From assembly GCF_900110275.1 (NCBI RefSeq), contig NZ_FODC01000002.1, positions 682,001 to 746,000 of the forward strand: a DNA stretch of 64,000 bases. The letters are read 5' to 3'. Below the pieces are notes generated by a model. The model saw only the letters and a program-made list of their open reading frames with translations, did not search any database and was not told the DNA's origin. Shown piece by piece: positions 45,967 to 53,869 of the stretch. Each line of letters begins with the position of its first letter. Position 1 is the first letter of the stretch. Source of the DNA: Duganella sp. CF517 (GTDB lineage Bacteria > Pseudomonadota > Gammaproteobacteria > Burkholderiales > Burkholderiaceae_D). Made by a program: the position numbers and the translations under genes.

Positions 45967-47523
45967 ATGATCGACCGGCGTGCTTTGCTCAGGAGGCTGC
46001 CGGCGCTGCTGGTTGCCATGACGTTGCCGGCCGCCGGGGCGCCCGCCCTGGCCAGGCAGGTGGCACCGCTGGCGTCGCCCGCCAGCGGCGCGCGCGACGT
46101 CAACCCGGATACCCTTCTGGTGCTGCGTTTCGCGCAGCCGCCGGTGCTCGGAAAGTCCGGCCGCATCCGCATCTACGATGCGGCGGACGACCGGCTGGTC
46201 GATACGCTGGACCTGGGCATTCCGGCGGGTCCGACCGAACGCACCAAGCTGCCGGCCGCGCCTTATCTGGCAACGCCCTACCCTTATCCGGACGGGCCGC
46301 GCCGCACCAATGCAAACACCAGGGCAGGCACGCCTTCGGCCGGCGCGGAACCGGCGGCGGAAGGCTACCAGCTCACCATCATCGGTGGCTTTACGGACGG
46401 CTTCCATTTCCATCCGGTGATCGTCAAGGGGAACACGGCGACCATCTACCCGCATCACAATCTGCTTGAATACGGCAAGCGTTATTACGTGCAGGTCGAT
46501 CCGGGCGTGATCGCCGGCTTCAAGGGCATCGGAGGAAAGACGGCGTGGGTTTTCAGCACCAAGGCCAAGCCTCCGCGCGCGGACAGCGAACGCGTGACGG
46601 TCAACGCCGACGGCAGCGGCGATTTCAGTACCTTGCAAGGTGCGCTGGACTTCGTTCCGGACCATCCCGCGCGGCGCACCACGATCTTCGTGCACAACGG
46701 CGACTACGAGGAGATCGTCTACTTCCGGCGCAAGTCGAACCTGACGATCGAGGGCGAGCATCGCGACAAGGTGCGCGTCCACTATGCCAACAACGAGGTA
46801 TTCAATCCGCATCCGGCCAATATCAGCACCAACGAGGCGCCGGGTACTTTTCCGTCGCGCCGCGCGGCCTTCGCCGCCGACAATGTCAAGGGCGTCCATC
46901 TGAAGAACATGACGCTGCAGACGACATTGGAGGGTCAGGCGGAAGGCTTGCTGATCACCGGTGAAGAGAACGTCGTCAGCGACGTCACCGTCATCGGCTC
47001 CGGCGACGCGCTGCAAGTCAACGGCAGCACCTACCTTGAACGCGTAAAAATCGTCGGCCACGGCGATACCATTCTCGGTCGGGGACCGGCGTTTTTCCGC
47101 CGTTGCGAGATCGAATCGCGCGGGCCGTTCATGTGGATACGCAATACGTCCGCCAACCACGGAAACGTCTTTGTCGATTGCCGCTTCAGCGCCATTGGCG
47201 ATGGTCAGCCGCACCTTGCGCGCTCGCCGGTCAACAAGGGCAAGGGCTATCCGCATGCGGAGGCGGTGCTGATCAACGCCACGTTGAGCGGCGTCAGTCC
47301 GCAGGGCTGGGGTGAGATCGGCGGCGACGCTTCCAACGTGCGCTTCTGGGAGTACAACAGCCGCAATGTGGATGGGACCCCGGTCGATGTTGGCAAGCGC
47401 CATCCGGCGTCGCGCCAGTTGACGATGGAGCGGGATGCGGAGCTGATCAACATGTACCAAACGCCGTCGTGGGTGTTGGGCGGCTGGACGCCGCCGACTA
47501 CAGACGGGCCCGTGTCCGAATGA
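45967..47523 (+). CDS. Second pectinesterase (CE8) with N-terminal Ig-like domain
   Basis: 518 residues. The N terminus is a Tat-like signal (DRRALLRRLPALLVAMTLPAAGAPALA). Residues about 35-200 form an SbsA-type Ig-like domain (GARDVNPDTLLVLRF...GKRYYVQVDPGVI). The CE8 β-helix starts at VTVNADGSGDFSTLQGALD and keeps two Asp at the expected places (IGSGDALQVNG and GHGDTILGRGPAFF), although the surrounding motifs differ from the usual QDTLY and DFIFG. Last gene of the rightward pectin run. The last residues and stop codon lie inside the first copy of a dispersed repeat (47512-47545), so the natural C terminus may have been altered. Confidence 0.85.
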   Translation: MIDRRALLRRLPALLVAMTLPAAGAPALARQVAPLASPASGARDVNPDTLLVLRFAQPPVLGKSGRIRIYDAADDRLVDTLDLGIPAGPTERTKLPAAPYLATPYPYPDGPRRTNANTRAGTPSAGAEPAAEGYQLTIIGGFTDGFHFHPVIVKGNTATIYPHHNLLEYGKRYYVQVDPGVIAGFKGIGGKTAWVFSTKAKPPRADSERVTVNADGSGDFSTLQGALDFVPDHPARRTTIFVHNGDYEEIVYFRRKSNLTIEGEHRDKVRVHYANNEVFNPHPANISTNEAPGTFPSRRAAFAADNVKGVHLKNMTLQTTLEGQAEGLLITGEENVVSDVTVIGSGDALQVNGSTYLERVKIVGHGDTILGRGPAFFRRCEIESRGPFMWIRNTSANHGNVFVDCRFSAIGDGQPHLARSPVNKGKGYPHAEAVLINATLSGVSPQGWGEIGGDASNVRFWEYNSRNVDGTPVDVGKRHPASRQLTMERDAELINMYQTPSWVLGGWTPPTTDGPVSE

Positions 47524-47580
47524 CAGACTTGACCCCGATCTGAGCGGTGTCCGAATGACAGACTTGACCCCGATCTGAGC
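47512..47580 (+). repeat. Tandem pair of a dispersed 34-bp repeat
   Basis: Two identical 34-bp copies, 47512-47545 and 47547-47580, separated by one G. Each begins GTGTCCGAATGACAG and ends GATCTGAGC. The first copy supplies the stop codon of the upstream pectinesterase. A 25-26-bp core of the same sequence recurs at 62299-62324 (inverted) and 63295-63320, so it is a short interspersed element rather than part of the gene. Confidence 0.9.
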
Positions 47581-47695
47581 GTGCAGAAGCGTACCGACAC
47601 GCTGCAAGGTCGTTGTATAACATCGAGCCAGTTTTTCAACTTCGTTTGATGAACACATAGGCTCGTTTTGCAAAACACTTAAAGTTGAGGTTTAT

Positions 47696-48415
47696 ATGAA
47701 AATCGGAATCGTTGGTGCAGGTAATATCGGCAGCGCCCTTGCCATGCAGCTGACCAAGCTTGGCCACTCGGTACACATCGCCAACTCGCGTGGACCGGAG
47801 ACGTTGAAAGACGTGGCAGAAAAAACCGGCGCGACGCCGGTCACGATCCAGGAGGCTGCCAGCCACGGCGAAATTATCGTGGTCACCATTCCTCTCAAGA
47901 ACATTCCCGACTTACCAAAGGACCTGTTTGCGAATGTCCCGGAAAACGTGCCGGTTATTGACACGAGCAACTACTACCCGATCCTGCGCGACGGTCGCAT
48001 GCCGGAGCTCGAAACCGGCGATCTCACCGAAAGCGAGTGGGTGCAGCAGCACCTGGGCCGCAAGGTTGTGAAGGTGTTCAACAACATCCACGCCGAACAC
48101 ATTCCAACCAAGGGTCTGCCAAAAGGCACGGCCGGCCGTGTGGCACTGCCGGTCGCCAGCGACGACGCCGCGGCGAAGCAAAAAGTCATGGCGCTGGTCG
48201 AGGAACTGGGCTTTGACGCCGTCGACGACGGCAGTCTGCACGAGTCGTGGCGGCAGCAGCCGGGTACGCCAGCTTACGGTGCCGATCTGACCGCAGACAA
48301 ACTGACCGGGCTTTTCGAGAAGCTGGGACCAAAACGCACCGAAGCGCAACACGCTGAGTATTTGGCCAATCACGCCAAGCTGGAACGCGAGATGGCTGCA
48401 AAAAGCTCGAGCTAA
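47696..48415 (+). CDS. NAD(P)-binding oxidoreductase of the F420-dependent-reductase-like family
   Basis: 239 residues with the N-terminal dinucleotide motif GAGNIGSALAMQLTKLGH followed by HIANSRGPETL, a pattern that fits NADPH. The family (Pfam F420_oxidored type) is often annotated as NADP oxidoreductase coenzyme F420-dependent, but proteobacteria generally lack F420, so the real substrate is unknown. It lies between the repeat pair and a terminator, unrelated in sequence to the pectin genes, and may be a later insertion in the locus. Confidence 0.85.
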   Translation: MKIGIVGAGNIGSALAMQLTKLGHSVHIANSRGPETLKDVAEKTGATPVTIQEAASHGEIIVVTIPLKNIPDLPKDLFANVPENVPVIDTSNYYPILRDGRMPELETGDLTESEWVQQHLGRKVVKVFNNIHAEHIPTKGLPKGTAGRVALPVASDDAAAKQKVMALVEELGFDAVDDGSLHESWRQQPGTPAYGADLTADKLTGLFEKLGPKRTEAQHAEYLANHAKLEREMAAKSSS

Positions 48416-48448
48416 ATTAACTTGCCGCACACCGTCACCGCGGATTGA

Positions 48449-48481
48449 AAAAGGGCAGACGCTGTAGGCGTCTGCCCTTTT
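48449..48481. terminator. Bidirectional terminator between two convergent genes
   Basis: 14-bp perfect stem: AAAAGGGCAGACGC (48449-48462) with GCGTCTGCCCTTTT (48468-48481), loop TGTAG. T runs follow on both strands. It serves the oxidoreductase gene on the plus strand and the SMP-30 gene on the minus strand, whose stop abuts it. Confidence 0.92.
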
Positions 48482-48482
48482 A

Positions 48483-49370
48483 TCATCCTGCGAACGGCGT
48501 TTCCGCCAGCCCCTTGACGCCGGGCCGCAGCAGCAACACCGCCCCGCCCCACTCCGCGTCCTCCGGCTTGCCGGACGGGATGGAGGTGACGATCATCGTG
48601 TCCAGATCCTTGCCGCCGAAGGCGCACATCGACGGCTTCTTCATCGGCACCTCGAGACGGCGATCGAGCTTGCCGTCCGGGGTGAACCGCAGCAGGCAGC
48701 CGCCGTCGTTGCCGGCGACCCAGTAGCAGCCGTCGGCGTCGACCGCCGCGCCGTCCGGACGGCCAACCTCCTTCGTCAAATCGGCGAATACGCGTTGGTT
48801 CGACGGCACGCCGTCGGCGATGTCGTAATCGAACGCCCACACCATGCGCCGCAGCGGATGCGAATCCGACAGGTACATCGTGCGTCCGTCCGCCGAAAAG
48901 GCGGTGCCGTTCTGCGTCAGCAGCTCCACCACCAGCGGCGCCGAGATACCGTGCGCCGTGTCGTAGCGGAACAGCTTGCCGACCGCACGATTGGCCGACA
49001 TGTCCATGAACATGGTGCCGGCCACGAAGCGCCCTTGACGGTCGCAGCGGCCGTCGTTGAAGCGCTTGCCCTCGCCGAGCGCGCCCGACTCCGCCGACGG
49101 CGCCGCCAGCCTGGTGGCCACGGCGGCCGGGCCTTCGCCCAGCGCCAGGCTGAAAACACCAGTCTCCATGCCGGCGATCAGGCCACCACCGGCCCTGGTC
49201 GCGACGCAGCCGGCCATTTCATCCAGGCTCCAGAAACGCGTGGCGCCGGACGCGAGGTCCAGGCGCCAGACGCGCTTGGCGGGGATATCGGTCCAGTAAA
49301 AGGCCGATTCCGCCGCACTCCACGTCGGGCTCTCGCCCACCGCGCATTGGATGTCGCTTACGCGTTCCAT
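48483..49370 (-). CDS. SMP-30/gluconolactonase family lactonase
   Basis: 295-residue six-bladed β-propeller lactonase. Metal-binding residues of the SMP-30 family are visible in the N-terminal [17 protein letters not shown], the central [19 protein letters not shown], the LTQNGTAFS segment and [17 protein letters not shown]. In this locus it would open the galactaro- or glucarolactone made by uronate dehydrogenase to the aldarate. Its start overlaps the end of the aldehyde dehydrogenase gene by 13 bases, so both are in one operon. Confidence 0.9.
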   Translation of the reverse strand: MERVSDIQCAVGESPTWSAAESAFYWTDIPAKRVWRLDLASGATRFWSLDEMAGCVATRAGGGLIAGMETGVFSLALGEGPAAVATRLAAPSAESGALGEGKRFNDGRCDRQGRFVAGTMFMDMSANRAVGKLFRYDTAHGISAPLVVELLTQNGTAFSADGRTMYLSDSHPLRRMVWAFDYDIADGVPSNQRVFADLTKEVGRPDGAAVDADGCYWVAGNDGGCLLRFTPDGKLDRRLEVPMKKPSMCAFGGKDLDTMIVTSIPSGKPEDAEWGGAVLLLRPGVKGLAETPFAG

Positions 49371-50932
49371 ACCAGGTCACCGTTGACGATGCGCGGCAGC
49401 TTTTGCGGATTTTCGTCAGCCAGCGACTCAGGCAACAGGTAGGAAGGCACGTCCTGGTAGCAAACCGGACGCAGGAAGCGGTCGATGGCGCCGGCGCCAA
49501 CCGACGTCGAACGGCTGTCCGAGGTCGATGGGAACGGGCCGCCGTGCACCATCGCGTGCGAGACTTCCACGCCGGTGCCGAAGCCGTTGAACAGGATGCG
49601 GCCCACTTTGCGTTCCAGCACCGGCATCAGGCGCGCGGCCAGTTGACGGTCGTCGGCGGTGGCGTGGACGGCGGCGGTCAGTTGACCTTCGACGTGTTCG
49701 GCCACGGCCAGCAGCTCGGCTTCGTCGTCGGCGACCACCAGCAGCGAGGTCGGTCCGAAGATTTCGCCTTCCAGCGCTGGGTTGCCCAGGAAGGTCTTAG
49801 CGTCGACCTGGTACAGGAACGCTTGCGCGGCGCATGGCGCTTCGGTGGTCAGGCCGGCGGCCTGTTGCGAAACACCGTCGATGCCGGCCAGGCCGTTGAC
49901 GCCGTTGACATAGGCTTTGTGGATGCCCGGGGTCAGCATGGTGGCGGCGGGCTTGGCGGCCAGCGAGCCGGCGGCGGCGGCGACGAACGCTTGCAGCTTG
50001 TCGCTTTTCAGGCCGATCAGCAAGCCCGGGTTGGTGCAGAACTGGCCGGCGCCCATCGTCAGCGAGTCGGCGAAGGCTTGCGGCAGTTTGGCGTTGTCCA
50101 GCGCGCCCGGCAGCAGGAATACCGGATTGATCGAGCTCATTTCGGCGTACACAGGGATCGGTTCCTTGCGTTCGGCCGCGGTTTTCATCAGCGCGATGCC
50201 GCCGGCGCGCGAGCCGGTGAAGCCGACCGCCTTGATGGCCGGGTGGCTCACCAGCGCCTGGCCGATGGTCTGGCCGGAGCCGATCAGCATCGAGAACACG
50301 CCTTCCGGCATGCCGCATTCCTCGGCGGCCTTGGCGACGGCTTTGCCGACCAGTTCCGAGGTGCCCAGGTGGGCCGAGTGGGCTTTGACGACGACCGGGC
50401 AACCGGCGGCCAGTGCCGAGGCGGTGTCGCCGCCGGCCACCGAGAACGCCAGCGGGAAGTTCGAGGCGCCGAACACGGCGACCGGGCCCAGGCCGATTTT
50501 GCGCAGGCGCAGGTCGCTGCGCGGCGGGGTGCGTTCCGGCAGCGCGCTGTCCAGGGTGGCCGACTGGAAGCGGCCGTCGCGCACGACCTTGGCGAACAGG
50601 CGCAGTTGATTGCAAGTGCGACCGCGCTCGCCTTCCAGGCGCGCCTGCGGCAGGCCGGTTTCCTGCATCGCGCGCTCGATCAGGGTCGGACCCAGATCCA
50701 TGATGCGGTCGGCGATGGTTTCGAGGAACTTGGCGCGCGCTTCCAGGCCGGTGGCGCGGTAGACGTCGAAGGCGGCGTCGGCCAGTTCGCAGGCGCGCGC
50801 CAGGTCGGCGGCGCCGGCCAGGCCGAACGCCGGTTCGATTTCGGCGTTGCGCGATGGATCGATCGCCTTCATCGTGCCCTCTTTACCCACCACGGCGCTG
50901 CGGCCAATGATCATTTCGCCAGCTACTTGCAT
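49358..50932 (-). CDS. 2-oxoglutarate (α-ketoglutaric) semialdehyde dehydrogenase
   Basis: Final step of the oxidative uronate route: oxidises 2,5-dioxopentanoate to 2-oxoglutarate with NAD(P). The 524-residue ALDH has the N-terminal [18 protein letters not shown] segment, the coenzyme-site [24 protein letters not shown] region, the catalytic Glu in [11 protein letters not shown] and Cys in [11 protein letters not shown]. The sequence resembles the type III ketoglutaric semialdehyde dehydrogenases found with KdgD. The start is the ATG at 50932. A leader hairpin and a tandem regulator motif lie directly upstream. Confidence 0.92.
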   Translation of the reverse strand: MQVAGEMIIGRSAVVGKEGTMKAIDPSRNAEIEPAFGLAGAADLARACELADAAFDVYRATGLEARAKFLETIADRIMDLGPTLIERAMQETGLPQARLEGERGRTCNQLRLFAKVVRDGRFQSATLDSALPERTPPRSDLRLRKIGLGPVAVFGASNFPLAFSVAGGDTASALAAGCPVVVKAHSAHLGTSELVGKAVAKAAEECGMPEGVFSMLIGSGQTIGQALVSHPAIKAVGFTGSRAGGIALMKTAAERKEPIPVYAEMSSINPVFLLPGALDNAKLPQAFADSLTMGAGQFCTNPGLLIGLKSDKLQAFVAAAAGSLAAKPAATMLTPGIHKAYVNGVNGLAGIDGVSQQAAGLTTEAPCAAQAFLYQVDAKTFLGNPALEGEIFGPTSLLVVADDEAELLAVAEHVEGQLTAAVHATADDRQLAARLMPVLERKVGRILFNGFGTGVEVSHAMVHGGPFPSTSDSRSTSVGAGAIDRFLRPVCYQDVPSYLLPESLADENPQKLPRIVNGDLVWNA

Positions 50933-50953
50933 ATCGACTCCTTAGATGTGTGA

Positions 50954-50976
50954 AAAGCGCGGACCAGCCGCGCTTT
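50954..50976 (-). terminator. Terminator-like hairpin in the leader of the dehydrogenase gene
   Basis: AAAGCGCGG (50954-50962) pairs with CCGCGCTTT (50968-50976), loop ACCAG. On the minus strand it ends in TTTT. It lies between kdgD and the dehydrogenase gene, downstream of an operator motif, and could act as the kdgD terminator or as an attenuator. Confidence 0.6.
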
Positions 50977-50978
50977 AT

Positions 50979-50998
50979 GTTGTATGACGTTGTATGAC
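50979..50998. promoter_or_regulatory. Tandem GTTGTATGAC motif upstream of the dehydrogenase gene
   Basis: Two exact direct copies of the 10-base half-site, 50979-50988 and 50989-50998. The same half-site occurs in the palindrome upstream of kdgD (51987-52006) and in front of the second gntR gene, so it is probably bound by that regulator. Confidence 0.7.
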
Positions 50999-51012
50999 GC
51001 TAGCTTACCGGA

Positions 51013-51924
51013 TTATTGCGCGCCTTGCTTGCGAATCAGCTTGTCGAGCATGTCGCACTCTTCCGCGGTCAGGTCGGTCAGCGGTGCGCGCACCGGACCG
51101 GCGTCGTGGCCGACCAGGCGGGCGCCGGCCTTGACGATGCTGACGGCGTAGCCGGCCTTGCGGTTGCGGATCTCCAGGTACGGCAGGAAGAACTCGTCCA
51201 GCATGCGGTTTTGTTCGGCGTGGTTGTCCGACGCGACCGCGTGGTAGAAGTCCATCGCCAGCTTCGGCATGAAGTTGAACACCGCCGACGAGTAGACCGG
51301 GGTGCCGAGCGCCTTGTAGGCCGCCGCGTACACTTCGGCCGTTGGCAGGCCGCCCAGGTAGCTGAAACGGTCGCCCAGCTTGCGCCAGATCGAGACCATC
51401 AGTTCGATGTCGCCGACGCCGTCCTTGAAGCCGATCAGGTTGGGGCAACGGTCGGCCAGCTTGGTCAGCGAGTCGGCCGTCAGGCGGCAGTTGGCGCGGT
51501 TGTACACCACCACGCCCAGGTTGGTGGCTTTGCAGACTTCGGCGACGTGTTCGATCAGGCCGTCCTGCGACGCTTCGGTCAGGTAGTGCGGCAGCAGCAG
51601 CAAGCCCTTGGCGCCAACGCGCTCGGCTTCCTTGGCGTAGGCGGCGGCGACGCGGGTCGGACCGCCGACGCCGGCCAGGATCGGCACTTGGCCGGCGCAG
51701 GTGTCGACGGCGGTCTTGATGATGTCGGTGTATTCGTTCGGGGTCAGCGAGAAGAACTCGCCGGTGCCGCCGGCGGCGAACAGCGCGGTCGCGCCGTACG
51801 GTGCCAGCCACTCAAGGCGCTCGATGTAGGTCGACTTGCGGAAGTTGCCTTCTGCATCGAAGTCGGTGATCGGGAACGACAGCAGGCCAGAGGAAAGGAT
51901 TTTTTTCAGGTCATTCGGTTGCAT
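51013..51924 (-). CDS. kdgD: KdgD, 5-dehydro-4-deoxyglucarate dehydratase
   Basis: Class I aldolase-fold enzyme that dehydrates and decarboxylates 5-keto-4-deoxy-glucarate to 2,5-dioxopentanoate. The 303-residue protein has the family marks [10 protein letters not shown], the catalytic Tyr in VVVYNRANC, the Schiff-base Lys in IGFKDGVGD and [18 protein letters not shown]. It takes the product of GarD and feeds the semialdehyde dehydrogenase encoded next on the same strand. A 20-bp operator lies 63 bases upstream of the start. Confidence 0.94.
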   Translation of the reverse strand: MQPNDLKKILSSGLLSFPITDFDAEGNFRKSTYIERLEWLAPYGATALFAAGGTGEFFSLTPNEYTDIIKTAVDTCAGQVPILAGVGGPTRVAAAYAKEAERVGAKGLLLLPHYLTEASQDGLIEHVAEVCKATNLGVVVYNRANCRLTADSLTKLADRCPNLIGFKDGVGDIELMVSIWRKLGDRFSYLGGLPTAEVYAAAYKALGTPVYSSAVFNFMPKLAMDFYHAVASDNHAEQNRMLDEFFLPYLEIRNRKAGYAVSIVKAGARLVGHDAGPVRAPLTDLTAEECDMLDKLIRKQGAQ

Positions 51925-51986
51925 AAGGTCTCCAATAATCGACGTCTATTGTGTGAAGGGGAAGTTCGACGGGCTTCCCGTCGCGT

Positions 51987-52006
51987 GTTGTATGACATCG
52001 TACAAC
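51987..52006. promoter_or_regulatory. GntR operator upstream of kdgD
   Basis: 20-bp inverted repeat GTTGTATGACATCGTACAAC. The arms GTTGTA/TACAAC are perfect, with GA..TC also matched inside. It lies between kdgD and the regulator gene and is the most symmetric copy of this motif in the window. Confidence 0.8.
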
Positions 52007-52134
52007 CATATTCGGACGGGAGCAAGCGATTTAGCGAAAACTCGCCGATCGCCGGCCGTGACGTTGTTGCGCGGGCGCCGAAGCCTGGCCCGCCGCGCTG
52101 CGCGCCGCGCCCGCCGCCGCCGCGTGCGGCGTTT

Positions 52135-52899
52135 TCAGCCGTTCTTGGCGGCGATATCCTCTTGCGCGCGGCGCAGGCGCTCGCGGCTATTGCTCAGGTG
52201 GGTGCGCATGGCGGCGCGGGCCGCTTCCGCATCCTTGCGCAGGATGGCGTTGTAAATATCGTCATGCTCGCGGTTGACCCGCTCCTGGTACACCACCGGA
52301 TCGTCGTGCGCCAGCGACGCCGAATCGACGCGCGTGCGCGGGATGATGGTGTTGCCCAAGTCGCTCAAGATATCGACGAAATAACGGTTGCCGGTGGCCT
52401 GCGCGATCAGCAGATGGAATTTGACGTCCGACTCGACCGAGCCAGGACGGGTTTGCGATTCCTGGATGCGCCTGAGCACCACGCCCATTTCCTGCGCCTG
52501 CTCTTCGCTGCGGCGGCTCGCCGCCAGCCACGCGGCCTCGGTTTCCAGGCTGATGCGCAGTTCCAGGATCGCCAGCACGTCGCCCAGCGTGCGGATGGTG
52601 TCGGACGAGATGCGCAGGTTGGCCGGTTGCGGCTCCAGCACGAAGGTGCCGATGCCGTGGCGCGTTTGCACCAGGCCGGCCGCCTGCAGGTGCGAGATGG
52701 CCTCGCGCACCACGGTGCGGCTGACGCCGTGCATCTCCATGATCACCGATTCGGTCGGCAGTTTCTCGCCCGGTTTCAGGGTACCGGCCTGGATGCTGTG
52801 GGTAAAGCTCTCGACCACGCCTTGGGCGAGGTTGCGGTGCTTCTTCTTGGGCAAGGGCGCCGGCGCGGCGGACAATGGGACTGTTGCGGTTTGAGTCAT
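52135..52899 (-). CDS. GntR/FadR-subfamily (FCD) regulator of the kdgD operon
   Basis: 254 residues with an N-terminal winged helix (HSIQAGTLKPGEKLPTESVIMEMHGVSRTVVREAISHLQAAGLVQTRHGIGTFV parts) and a C-terminal FCD domain with the ligand-site histidines (DVKFHLLIAQATGN, REHDDIYNAIL). Copies of the GTTGTATGAC motif lie upstream of this gene, of kdgD and of the dehydrogenase gene, so it is the likely local repressor. Its half-site differs from that of the other GntR regulator (TGGTC). Likely ligand: an aldarate or its dehydration product. Confidence 0.9.
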   Translation of the reverse strand: MTQTATVPLSAAPAPLPKKKHRNLAQGVVESFTHSIQAGTLKPGEKLPTESVIMEMHGVSRTVVREAISHLQAAGLVQTRHGIGTFVLEPQPANLRISSDTIRTLGDVLAILELRISLETEAAWLAASRRSEEQAQEMGVVLRRIQESQTRPGSVESDVKFHLLIAQATGNRYFVDILSDLGNTIIPRTRVDSASLAHDDPVVYQERVNREHDDIYNAILRKDAEAARAAMRTHLSNSRERLRRAQEDIAAKNG

Positions 52900-52911
52900 G
52901 GCTGAGGGCTT

Positions 52912-52921
52912 GTTGTATGAC
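52912..52921. promoter_or_regulatory. Regulator half-site in front of the second gntR gene
   Basis: One GTTGTATGAC copy 13 bases upstream of the gntR start; the partner arm is degenerate. Suggests autoregulation. Confidence 0.55.
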
Positions 52922-53035
52922 GACTATTCGGCATTATCGCCCATGAGGGTCGTGCGATGTGCATATTGCCAGACTTTCGACAAAAATGATGGCTTATACA
53001 TCGTTTTCGCCACATGAAGCGCTGGCGGGGAAATG

Positions 53036-53854
53036 CTACACCAGCAAGGCCGCGCTCATGGTCGCGGCCTCCTCGGCCGACTCGGCCAGCATCTGTTCCA
53101 GCGCCGCGTTGTCGTCGATGAAGCCGGCCAGGCCGGCGTGCTCCTGCATCGGCGCGAACGGCGACGCCACCGGCGCCAGCCGCTTGGCGATCAGCAAGGT
53201 GTCGCGCAGGCCCAGCGGCGGCGGCGTCAACGTCGCCCCGCGCAGCGAGACGATGGCCAGGCTCACCGGTTCGGGGATCGCCATTTTCTTCATCATCTCG
53301 CGGGTGATGATTTCGTGCGCGGCGCCCATCCAGTCGGCCGGATCGTCCAGCAGGCCGGGGATCTCGTCGGCGCGCGACAGCAGATAGAAGCCGCCGGCCT
53401 CGTGCACGATGCCGGCGAACATCGCCGTGTCGGCGTCGGTGGCGGTCAGTTTGCGCGCGATCACGTGCGACAGCGCGGCCACGTGCGCCGTGTGGCGCCA
53501 CAGCTGTTCGGCCTTGGCGCGCAGGCCGGCGTCGCGGATGCGGCTGCCGAACTGGCGCACCACCATCGCCGCCGCCATCGTGTACAGGTGGCGGTAGCCG
53601 ACCCGCGCCACGGCCGAGCGCACGCTGGTGACGGGCACGCCGCCGCGGTTGAACACGGCCGCGTTGGCCAAGGCCACGGTGCGCGCCGCCAGCAACGGCT
53701 CGGCCAGCACCTTGCGGATCACGTCCTCGGTGTCGCAATCGGGATCGGACAGCGCAAATTGCAGCCGCAACGCCGCGTTGACGCTGGTAGGAAAGACCAA
53801 CTCGCCGCGTGAGGCTTGCGTAACAATCTGCGAGATGTCTTTTAGTTTTTCCAT
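53036..53854 (-). CDS. HDOD-domain protein
   Basis: 272 residues consisting mainly of an HDOD domain (about 15-215), a catalytically dead relative of HD phosphohydrolases used in signalling. Typical segments are FPTSVNAALRLQFALSDPDCDTEDVIRKVLAEPLLAARTVALANA (in parts), VARVGYRHLYTMAAA and FAGIVHEAGGFYLLSRADE, where the HD pair is replaced by HE. No output domain is attached. It lies 15 bases downstream of the MFS exporter gene on the same strand, but a functional link is not evident. Confidence 0.85.
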   Translation of the reverse strand: MEKLKDISQIVTQASRGELVFPTSVNAALRLQFALSDPDCDTEDVIRKVLAEPLLAARTVALANAAVFNRGGVPVTSVRSAVARVGYRHLYTMAAAMVVRQFGSRIRDAGLRAKAEQLWRHTAHVAALSHVIARKLTATDADTAMFAGIVHEAGGFYLLSRADEIPGLLDDPADWMGAAHEIITREMMKKMAIPEPVSLAIVSLRGATLTPPPLGLRDTLLIAKRLAPVASPFAPMQEHAGLAGFIDDNAALEQMLAESAEEAATMSAALLV

Positions 53855-53869
53855 AGCAAGATTATAGCG

